64,000 bases of DNA from NCBI RefSeq assembly GCF_002159645.1, contig NZ_NFJB01000014.1, forward strand, positions 31,716 to 95,715, given 5' to 3'. The notes beneath the pieces are model-generated. The model had not been told where the DNA came from. It did no database searches and saw only the letters and a list, made by a program, of their open reading frames with translations. Made by a program: the position numbers and the translations under genes. Source of the stretch: Parabacteroides sp. An277 (GTDB taxonomy: Bacteria; Bacteroidota; Bacteroidia; Bacteroidales; Tannerellaceae). Shown here in pieces: positions 1 to 7,231 of the stretch; the first letter of the stretch is position 1; the number at the start of each line of letters is the position of its first letter.

Positions 1-303
1 TATGACGCAGTAAATGCAGTTCGTGCACGTTCGGAAATGCCTCCTTTACCAGAAGGTTTGACGCAGGATGAAATGCGTGAACGTATTCGTCATGAGAATC
101 GGGTTGAATTTGCATTTGAAGGTCAACGCTATTTCCAATTGAAGCGTTGGAAATTGATGGAGGAATTAGTAGATGGAGCTGTTGATCCAGCGTTGCCTGC
201 TTATATTAAAGTATTTCAGCCTGCATTTTATTATTGGCCGATACCACAAGGTGAAATTGATAAAGCTGGAGGTATTTTGGAACAAGATCCAAATTATGTA
301 TAA
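1..303 (+). CDS. RagB/SusD family outer-membrane lipoprotein, C-terminal fragment
   Basis: The open frame enters from the left edge of the window, so only about the last 100 residues are present. They contain the signature of SusD C-termini: a stretch reading VNAVRARSEMPPLP, then RIRHENRVEFAFEGQRYFQLKRW, which is the conserved 'R-E-R-x-E-F-A-x-E-G-x-R-x-x-D/Q-L-x-R-W' helix, and a final PIPQ-E-x-x-...-NPNY-like tail (here DPNYV). SusD proteins are surface lipoproteins that cap a SusC TonB-dependent transporter and bind glycans. The partner susC is presumably to the left. The coding sequence is AT-rich like the next gene and ends just before a strong hairpin terminator. Confidence 0.93.
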   Translation, partial: YDAVNAVRARSEMPPLPEGLTQDEMRERIRHENRVEFAFEGQRYFQLKRWKLMEELVDGAVDPALPAYIKVFQPAFYYWPIPQGEIDKAGGILEQDPNYV

Positions 304-326
304 TAATCTGAAATAGTAAAATTTAG

Positions 327-359
327 AATTGACGGTACTTTTTTGAAGTACCGTCAATT
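327..359 (+). terminator. Rho-independent terminator after susD fragment
   Basis: A perfect 14-bp inverted repeat (AATTGACGGTACTT pairing with AAGTACCGTCAATT) has a 5-nt loop. It starts 24 nt after the susD stop and ends before the next start at 402. It is AT-rich at its base and could act in either direction. Confidence 0.8.
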
Positions 360-401
360 GTATAAGAAATTTTTAATTATGCTAATGTTATAATTTAATT
401 C

Positions 402-3266
402 ATGATGAAAACGAAGTATATATATTTGATTTTAATGTTGATGTTTATAGGGAGTTTTCTCTCTGCGCAAAATCAAATTGCTTTGTATCCTTATCAAATG
501 CAGCCATCAAAACATCCAGATTATACACGTTATTATGTGAAATCTCCTGATTTTTCTGTATTTGGAAATAAAATCCAATTTATAGGATTAAGAGATTTGT
601 CAGGTGACTATAAAAGGAAATTGGATTTATGGGTAGACAAAGACAAATTGGGTGATATATTGTGGGTATCTTATCCTTTAATTTATCAAGATAATTTGAA
701 AGAGATTGTTTCTGAAATTAAGAAGAGAAAGTTATTTTTATTTGATTTATGGGGATATATACCTGGATCTGGACCAGGTGGTTATTGGACTCAGTTTCAA
801 ATACCAGAAGGAGTATTGAGCTTATTTGAGACGGAATTAGGTGATCATTGGCTTGGCATGGATAATGGAGAACAAGATGGACGTTATGTGGGTAGTTTTG
901 CTCCACGTATGTATCCTTTGGGTGCAGATCGATTGCATCAATACTTTAATTTCCAACGCCATTTTGAAGAAATGGGAAATCAATTAGGAAACAAAATGGC
1001 CACATTGGTCTCTTTAAATTTTGGACATTATTTCTTGAAAGAAGGTTTATATACATTGATTGGTGCTGAAACAGCTCAAGGTCTGCCTAATTCTCAAATT
1101 TATTATTCTTTTATTCGAGGAGCAGGAAAACAGTATGGTGTTAATTGGTTTGGAAATGCATCTGTATGGAACCGTTGGGGATATAAAACGTATGATAGCG
1201 ATGCTACTAATATAGAGGATGATTATAATAGTGGAGGTCCTTGGAAAGGAACATCTTTAAGTTTGTTAAAGCGATTAATGTATCATCATTTGATGTATGA
1301 TTGTGTCGCCGTCGGATTTGAAGGTTCGATGCGTATAGGAAATAAGTTGAGTCCAATCGGAAGGATTCAACAGCATGCAGTGCGTTGGAACGATAAGTAT
1401 GGGGATCCAGGTATTATGTATACGCCTGTAGCTTTAATGGTGGATTTCTTTTCAGGTTGGTCTTTTCCACGACATCTTTATTCATCTCAGGCTTATAAAG
1501 TATGGGGAAATTTGCCTTATGAATTATCCGATTATTTGACAGATGGTATATTAAATATTTTATATCCTGGTTATCAGGATGCTTCTTATTATAAAGATGA
1601 AAGAGGATTTATAACTCCTACGCCTTATGGCGATATCGCGGATTGTATAATGAGTGATGCTCCGTCGTGGATATTAGAGCAATATCCGGTGCTTGTAATA
1701 GCTGATGAACTAAGAAAGGGGCAAGAGATAAATGACAAACTAAATAATTATATCAAATCAGGTGGACATTTGATAATAACAGCAGGTTCTTTACAGAATA
1801 TGCCGGATGGAATTGCAGGAATTACGGCAGGTTTGGGTATGAGTAAATGTACAAATCGGATTCAATATAGAGATAAATATATACAGGAGTCTAATGAGTT
1901 TTCAGTATTGCAATTGGATTATCCTTCGGATGCTGTGATTTTACAAAAGTCAGGAGAACAAGTAATTGCTTTAGAAAGAACATGTGGTAAAGGAAAGGTT
2001 ACTGTTATGGCATCACCTTTTGGTGTAATGGAAACGCCTCAATGTACTTTACCTGTTAAAGTAGAAGAAGAAAAAGAATTAGGTAAGCCTTATCCATTAT
2101 TGAAACATGTTTCAGCTTTGTTAGGTGATATTTTTTCTTCAGTAGAACTGTTTGATACCAATCCGGAGTTAAGTTTAATTACTTGTTCTCGTTCAAGTAA
2201 TGAATATATAGTTTTGGTTTCAAATAATCAATGGAAGGAAATGCCGTTTCAGATTCAGTCGAAAAGTGGAAGAATAAGTTCAATAAAAGAATTGCCAATT
2301 GATTGTTCAGAAATAAAAGCAGTTGGATATACACCTAAGGTTATGAAAAATCAAAAATTAGGAAAGAATACAGCGGAAACAATAGCTGGAGGAGATGTTC
2401 GTATTTTCCAAATTTGTTTGCAGGATGCAGATGTAGAAATACTTCCAGAAGTTCAACCTTCTAAAAGAATGCAAAGAAGAGCATTAGTGTTGCATGATGT
2501 TTTGAATTTAAAAGAAGAAATTCTCTCTCGTCCGACATTTTTTCAACATTATGATCGGGTGGTTATAGATTGGCGATATTTGTATAATAGAGATAAAGAA
2601 GTATTGAAACAAGAAACTGGATGGTTTAAACGGCAACAATTAAAAATGTCAGTAGATTTATCGTCTGGTATTAACCTATATCCTGATCTTCGTATAGTAA
2701 ATAATGATTCACTTTATTATCAGAAAAGTATTGAGGTAATTAAAGATGTAATAGATAAAATGGCCATTTTAGGTGCGGATGAATTGTTTATTACAACTCA
2801 ACGTACAATAGAAAACAATTATACCATGGAGCAATTCTATCAGTCTCTGCAAGGAACGTATCAGTTATTGGCTGATTATGCAAAAAGTAGAAATATTACG
2901 TTGCTGCTAAAGCAGGCAAAAGGTAGAACTCCGGATTCAATAAAGGAACTTTTGGATTTGTGTAAGAAAGTTGATCGAGATAATTTTTGTTTTGCGCCTT
3001 CACTTGCTTTATTATTAATTGATTCTGATAATTGGAAAGAAAGCATAGATTTACTTCAAAATGAGGATGTACATCATTTGTTTCTTTCAATTCCAGAAAA
3101 AGATATTCATCAGCAATTATGGAATTTGAATGCACCTGTATTTAAATCCAAACAGATAGATATGATTCAGCAATTTGTAGAAGCATTCCCAGATGCAAAT
3201 ATTATATTTGATTGCTTATATCAATCAGAAGATGAGGAGTATAAGGACGTAAAAATGTTTGAATAA
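402..3266 (+). CDS. Large secreted protein: glycosidase-like N-terminal part plus xylose-isomerase-like TIM barrel
   Basis: This 954-residue protein begins with a signal peptide ending near FLSAQ (about residue 22). Residues about 30-400 look like a glycoside-hydrolase-type barrel rich in aromatic residues (WGYIPGSGPGGYW, LGAETAQGLP, WNRWGYK). Residues about 420-560 (PSWILEQYPVLVIADE ... SGGHLIITAG) resemble the glutamine-amidotransferase-fold trimerisation domain of GH42-type enzymes. Residues about 695-950 resemble the xylose-isomerase/AP-endonuclease-2 TIM barrel. I cannot assign a CAZy family or substrate. It directly follows a susD gene, so a role in a polysaccharide utilisation locus is inferred. 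GC content is low, matching the susD fragment and unlike genes after about 5.2 kb. The start is supported by the signal peptide. Confidence 0.75.
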   Translation: MMKTKYIYLILMLMFIGSFLSAQNQIALYPYQMQPSKHPDYTRYYVKSPDFSVFGNKIQFIGLRDLSGDYKRKLDLWVDKDKLGDILWVSYPLIYQDNLKEIVSEIKKRKLFLFDLWGYIPGSGPGGYWTQFQIPEGVLSLFETELGDHWLGMDNGEQDGRYVGSFAPRMYPLGADRLHQYFNFQRHFEEMGNQLGNKMATLVSLNFGHYFLKEGLYTLIGAETAQGLPNSQIYYSFIRGAGKQYGVNWFGNASVWNRWGYKTYDSDATNIEDDYNSGGPWKGTSLSLLKRLMYHHLMYDCVAVGFEGSMRIGNKLSPIGRIQQHAVRWNDKYGDPGIMYTPVALMVDFFSGWSFPRHLYSSQAYKVWGNLPYELSDYLTDGILNILYPGYQDASYYKDERGFITPTPYGDIADCIMSDAPSWILEQYPVLVIADELRKGQEINDKLNNYIKSGGHLIITAGSLQNMPDGIAGITAGLGMSKCTNRIQYRDKYIQESNEFSVLQLDYPSDAVILQKSGEQVIALERTCGKGKVTVMASPFGVMETPQCTLPVKVEEEKELGKPYPLLKHVSALLGDIFSSVELFDTNPELSLITCSRSSNEYIVLVSNNQWKEMPFQIQSKSGRISSIKELPIDCSEIKAVGYTPKVMKNQKLGKNTAETIAGGDVRIFQICLQDADVEILPEVQPSKRMQRRALVLHDVLNLKEEILSRPTFFQHYDRVVIDWRYLYNRDKEVLKQETGWFKRQQLKMSVDLSSGINLYPDLRIVNNDSLYYQKSIEVIKDVIDKMAILGADELFITTQRTIENNYTMEQFYQSLQGTYQLLADYAKSRNITLLLKQAKGRTPDSIKELLDLCKKVDRDNFCFAPSLALLLIDSDNWKESIDLLQNEDVHHLFLSIPEKDIHQQLWNLNAPVFKSKQIDMIQQFVEAFPDANIIFDCLYQSEDEEYKDVKMFE

Positions 3267-3276
3267 ACTGTTTTTG

Positions 3277-3311
3277 ACATCCAGATGCTATTTATTTAGA
3301 CATCTGGATGT
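3277..3311 (+). terminator. Hairpin terminator downstream of the 954-residue gene
   Basis: An 11-bp perfect stem (ACATCCAGATG / CATCTGGATGT) has an AT-rich 13-nt loop. It begins 10 nt after the stop codon and is preceded by a T-run and followed by TTACTTG. Confidence 0.7.
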
Positions 3312-3343
3312 TACTTGAAATAGATCTGGATTATTGTCTTAAC

Positions 3344-3377
3344 TTGTACCTGTTTTGTGATAAAATGGTTATTTTTG
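3344..3377 (+). promoter_or_regulatory. Bacteroidetes-type promoter for the AlbA_2 regulator gene
   Basis: A TATTTTTG -7 box (TAnnTTTG consensus) lies at 3370-3377 and a TTG -33 element at 3344-3346, with a 23-nt spacer. The box ends 33 nt before the ATG at 3411. Confidence 0.55.
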
Positions 3378-3410
3378 CAGGTAATTTTCTTTCAATAGAT
3401 AGGTAATAAT

Positions 3411-4841
3411 ATGGATCATATTTCTCAAATAATAGACAAGCAAGAAGGTCGTCGCCTTGAATTTAAGGGTGAATTGCCTACTAATTCGGATTTAGCGAAA
3501 ACAATTGTGGCTTTTGCAAATGACGCAGGAGGGGATATTTATCTTGGGATTGATGATGACCGGACGATTGTAGGCCTTCTTGAAGATGATTTACCTCGGA
3601 TAGAAGAGCAAATCAGCAATATGGTTTATGATCGGTGTTATCCTACTATTTTGCCGGAAATCTCATTTCTTACCATTGAGGATAGGCATCTGATTCGTAT
3701 TCGGATTTATCGCGGTAGTATGCCTCCTTATTATTTGAAGAGTGAAGGGAAGATCAAAGGGACTTATATTCGTGTGGGTTCAAATAATCGGATGGCTGAT
3801 GAGAGCATTATAGCAGAATTAGAACGCCGTCGGAGGAATGTGTCATTTGATAGTGAAATTGTATTGGATAAGACGATAGATGAGTTAGATATCCATACAT
3901 TTAGCGAATTGTATGAAGAAAAAACGGAAGAACCATTAGATGCGCAGGTTTTACGGAAATTGGAATTGGTAAAAACGGAACAAGGAAATGAATACCCAAC
4001 TAATGCATTGATTTTACTTTCGGATGATGCAATACGATTTGCAATGTTTCCGAATGCAAAAGTCGAATGTGCTCGTTTTAAAGGTGTAGATTCAGAAGAG
4101 TTTATTGACCAAAAAAGCATAATGGGCTCCATTGCGATACAAGCAGAAGAGGCTTACAATTTTGTGCTTCGCCATATAAATAAAGGGGCAAAGGTAGAAG
4201 GCATTTATACGGTATCACGTTGGGAATATCCAATAAAAGCTATTAGGGAAATTATTCGGAACGCTGTGGTGCATCGTCAGTATTCATTGACGGGCAAAGA
4301 TATTAAAGTGGCTATCTATGATGATATGGTGGAAATTACCAGTCCTGGATTATTACCACCATCTATCGACTATGCGGATATGGAAAGTCGTCAGTCAGAT
4401 GCCAGGAATAAGGTGATAGCTCCTGTGTTTAAGCAATTGGGAATCATCGATCAATGGGGGAACGGATTAAAGCTGGTCGCTACAGAAATGAAGCGTTATC
4501 CTCATGTCGAATTCAGATGGAAGGAAGTTGGCTTGTCTTTTCAAGTTCAGTTTATCCAAAAGTATTATGTCGGTGAAACTGGTGGTAATCGTGTCGGTGA
4601 TGTCGGTGAAACTGGCGGTAATCGTGTCGGTGATGTCGGTGAAACTGGCGGTAATCAGGAGTTACGGAATCAGATTTTAAGCATAATAGCAAATGAAAAT
4701 ACAATTAGTATTCGAGCTATTGCAGAAATGCTTGGTGTTAGTAAACGTCATTGTGAACGAGTTATCGCTACTTTAAAGAGATCTGGGATTGTGGCTCGAA
4801 AAGGTTCTGCACGGGATGGATTTTGGGTAATTAATAGATAA
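3411..4841 (+). CDS. AlbA_2 (Schlafen-type) / RecG-like putative transcriptional regulator
   Basis: The N-terminal ~110 residues match the AlbA_2 (divergent AAA-4) domain: EGRRLEFKGELP, IVAFANDAGGDIYLGIDDD and the GTYIRVGSNNRMAD motif. The middle carries the RecG-like C-terminal module typical of these regulators (IREIIRNAVVHRQYS, EITSPGLLPPS, RNKVIAPVFKQLG). The last ~55 residues form a winged helix-turn-helix (ISIRAIAEMLGVSKRHCERV). Between them a low-complexity linker repeats VGETGGNRVGD. Proteins of this architecture are usually annotated as ATP-binding or DNA-binding regulators. No target is evident. The gene has its own promoter and ends 15 nt before the GH89 gene, so the two may be cotranscribed. 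Confidence 0.85.
   Translation: MDHISQIIDKQEGRRLEFKGELPTNSDLAKTIVAFANDAGGDIYLGIDDDRTIVGLLEDDLPRIEEQISNMVYDRCYPTILPEISFLTIEDRHLIRIRIYRGSMPPYYLKSEGKIKGTYIRVGSNNRMADESIIAELERRRRNVSFDSEIVLDKTIDELDIHTFSELYEEKTEEPLDAQVLRKLELVKTEQGNEYPTNALILLSDDAIRFAMFPNAKVECARFKGVDSEEFIDQKSIMGSIAIQAEEAYNFVLRHINKGAKVEGIYTVSRWEYPIKAIREIIRNAVVHRQYSLTGKDIKVAIYDDMVEITSPGLLPPSIDYADMESRQSDARNKVIAPVFKQLGIIDQWGNGLKLVATEMKRYPHVEFRWKEVGLSFQVQFIQKYYVGETGGNRVGDVGETGGNRVGDVGETGGNQELRNQILSIIANENTISIRAIAEMLGVSKRHCERVIATLKRSGIVARKGSARDGFWVINR
4569..4658 (+). repeat. 33-nt in-frame tandem repeat (2.7 copies) in the AlbA_2 regulator
   Basis: Units start at 4569, 4602 and 4635, and the third is partial (24 nt). They are nearly identical at DNA level (differing GGT/GGC) and encode an 11-residue Gly-rich linker between the RecG-like part and the winged helix. 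The length is a multiple of three, so copy-number change would not break the frame. Confidence 0.9.
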
Positions 4842-4856
4842 ACAGACAAAAACAAA

Positions 4857-7136
4857 ATGAACACGAAACTTACTTATTTATTTTTTTGTATGTTCCTCCT
4901 CTTGCTGGCCAGTTGTCGGCAGGAAAAGGAACCATGTATTCAAGCAGCGTATGATTTAATTGAGCGTGTAACTCCAGGGTATGGGAACCAGTTCCAATTA
5001 GAATTGATAAAACCAGTGAATGGGCAAGATGCGTACGAGATTGATTCGGAAGGTGGGAAGGTCGTCTTGCGAGGGAACAATACTGTGTCGCTTGCTACGG
5101 CTTTCAACCAGTACCTGAAATATATCTGCCATGCACATGTGTCGTGGTTTGGAGATCAGTTGGATCTTCCGGAACAATTGCCTTTGCCCGCCGCGCCGAT
5201 AAAGAATACCATCAATGGTAAATACCGTGTGTATATGAACTATTGCACGGTCAGTTATACGGCAGCTTGGTGGGATTGGAAGCGTTGGGAGCGCGAGTTG
5301 GATTTTATGGCGATGAACTCCATTAATATGCCGCTTTCGGTGGTCGGCCTTGAGGCTGTGTGGTATAATACGTTATTGAAACACGGCTTTACCGACGAGG
5401 AGGCGCGTCAGTTCCTCGCCGGTCCGGGTCATTTTGCTTGGCAATGGATGCAAAACTTGCAAAGTTACGGTGGTCCGCTTCCCAAATCATGGATCGACAA
5501 GCATATTACGTTGGGAAAGCAGATCATGGAGCGTCAGTTGGAGCTTGGCATGCAGCCGATCCAGCAAGGGTTCTCTGGCTATGTGCCTCGCGAATTGAAA
5601 GATAAATATCCGGAGGCGAAGATACAGCTCCAACCCTCGTGGTGCGGCTTTACGGGGGCGGCGCAACTCGACCCGACCGATTCCTTGTTCCTCGTCTTGG
5701 GGCGCGATTTCTTGGAAGAGGAGAAGAAGCTATTCGGGGCGCATGGTGTTTATGCCGCCGACCCATTCCACGAAAGCGCGCCTCCTGTGGATACGCCGGA
5801 ATATTTAAGCGCCGTGGGCAACTCCATCTACAAGCTCTTTAAGGATTTTGATCCGAATGCCAAATGGGCGATGCAGGGCTGGAGCCTCCGCGAACCGATT
5901 GTCAAAGCCGTGCCCAAGGAGGATTTGATTATTTTGGACCTCAACGGCGCCTTGAGCCAACGCGACAGCGCGGCTTGGGGTTATCCCTTGGTGGCGGGCA
6001 ATTTGCATAACTTCGGTGGGCGCATCAACTTGCATGGCGACTTGCGTCTGTTGGCTTCCAACCAGTATGCGAAGGCCAAGGCGAAGAACCCGAACATCTG
6101 CGGATCGGGTCTTTTTATGGAGTCGATTGTGCAAAATCCGGTTTATTATGATTTGGCGTTCGAGATGCCCCTCCATCGGGATTCGATCGATGTGGAAGCG
6201 TGGTTGGCCGACTATGCCGCACGTCGATACGGCATAGCCTCAGAGAACGGGACGAAGGCTTGGATGTGCCTCTTGGAAGGTCCATATCGTCCGGGTACGA
6301 ATGGGACGGAACGAAGCTCTATCATCGCTGCGCGTCCGGCCGTCGACGTGAAGAAATCAGGTCCGAACGCCGGGCTGGGCATTCCTTACGACCCGCAACT
6401 GCTCATCGAGGCCGAGGGGCTTTTGCTTGCCGATTCGGCCAAGATGAAAAACTCCGTGCCCTATCGTTTTGATATTGTCGACGTGCAGCGCCAGCTCATG
6501 TCCAACCTGGGGCAAGCCATTCATAAGCAAGCCGCCGAAGCGTTCAAGCAAAAGGATGAAAAGGCATTCCTCTTGCATAGTGGCCGTTTCCTCGAAATGC
6601 TGTGCGACGTGGATGCCCTGCTTCGTACTCGTCCGGAATTCAACTTTGATGCGTGGCTCACGGCTGCCCGCTCATGGGGAGACACCGAAGAAGAGAAGAA
6701 TTTGCTCGAAAAGGATGCCACGTCGCTTGTCACAATTTGGGGCGCAGATGGCGACCCGCATATTTTCGATTATTCATGGCGCGAATGGACTGGGCTGATC
6801 GAGTCCTATTATTATCAACGTTGGTCCAAGTTCTATGCCATGCTGCTTGAACACTTAGAGAACGGCACGCCTTATGTCGAGAAGGGGCTTCCGCAGATCT
6901 ATGGCCGCGAGGCTTTCCGGGCGAACGATTTCTACAACGGATTGGCTGATTGGGAGCTCCAGTTTGTCGCTACGCCGAACAAAGCCCGGATGCCGATTAC
7001 CGAGGGCGATGAAATCGAGCTGGCCGGACGCTTATACCAAAAGTATGCTAAGCTTGCCAAGGAGTATTACGGCGATTCCACAGGTGCGGACGAGATTCAC
7101 GAAGGCAATATTCATGAGAATTTAGGTGAGAAATGA
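4857..7136 (+). CDS. GH89 alpha-N-acetylglucosaminidase (NAGLU family) lipoprotein
   Basis: It hydrolyses terminal alpha-linked N-acetylglucosamine from host glycans (heparan-type chains or mucin caps). The 759 residues start with a lipoprotein signal (LLLLASC, Cys20). The small NAGLU N-terminal domain follows, then the TIM barrel with the conserved run MNYCTVSYTAAWWDWKRWE near residue 127. Two acidic residues match the GH89 catalytic pair by motif: Glu306 in DPFHES and Glu422 in GLFMESIVQNP. The usual all-helical C-terminal domain is present (WREWTGLIESYYYQRW). It follows the AlbA_2 gene by 15 nt and precedes another glycosidase gene on the same strand. GC content rises within the first 300 nt of this gene. 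Family assignment is firm and substrate linkage is inferred from the family. Confidence 0.95.
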   Translation: MNTKLTYLFFCMFLLLLASCRQEKEPCIQAAYDLIERVTPGYGNQFQLELIKPVNGQDAYEIDSEGGKVVLRGNNTVSLATAFNQYLKYICHAHVSWFGDQLDLPEQLPLPAAPIKNTINGKYRVYMNYCTVSYTAAWWDWKRWERELDFMAMNSINMPLSVVGLEAVWYNTLLKHGFTDEEARQFLAGPGHFAWQWMQNLQSYGGPLPKSWIDKHITLGKQIMERQLELGMQPIQQGFSGYVPRELKDKYPEAKIQLQPSWCGFTGAAQLDPTDSLFLVLGRDFLEEEKKLFGAHGVYAADPFHESAPPVDTPEYLSAVGNSIYKLFKDFDPNAKWAMQGWSLREPIVKAVPKEDLIILDLNGALSQRDSAAWGYPLVAGNLHNFGGRINLHGDLRLLASNQYAKAKAKNPNICGSGLFMESIVQNPVYYDLAFEMPLHRDSIDVEAWLADYAARRYGIASENGTKAWMCLLEGPYRPGTNGTERSSIIAARPAVDVKKSGPNAGLGIPYDPQLLIEAEGLLLADSAKMKNSVPYRFDIVDVQRQLMSNLGQAIHKQAAEAFKQKDEKAFLLHSGRFLEMLCDVDALLRTRPEFNFDAWLTAARSWGDTEEEKNLLEKDATSLVTIWGADGDPHIFDYSWREWTGLIESYYYQRWSKFYAMLLEHLENGTPYVEKGLPQIYGREAFRANDFYNGLADWELQFVATPNKARMPITEGDEIELAGRLYQKYAKLAKEYYGDSTGADEIHEGNIHENLGEK

Positions 7137-7155
7137 TTTGCAAGGCTCTTGCAAA
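7137..7155 (+). other. Short 8-bp hairpin after the GH89 gene
   Basis: TTTGCAAG / CTTGCAAA pair around a 3-nt loop, immediately after the stop codon. There is no U-run behind it, so it may be a weak terminator or an RNA-processing hairpin. Confidence 0.4.
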
Positions 7156-7231
7156 CCTTACGGAAATTAAAAGATAAAGTTGAATTTTAGTTTAGGGAAA
7201 TTTTATATTCACGATATAGGTTTATAATGAA

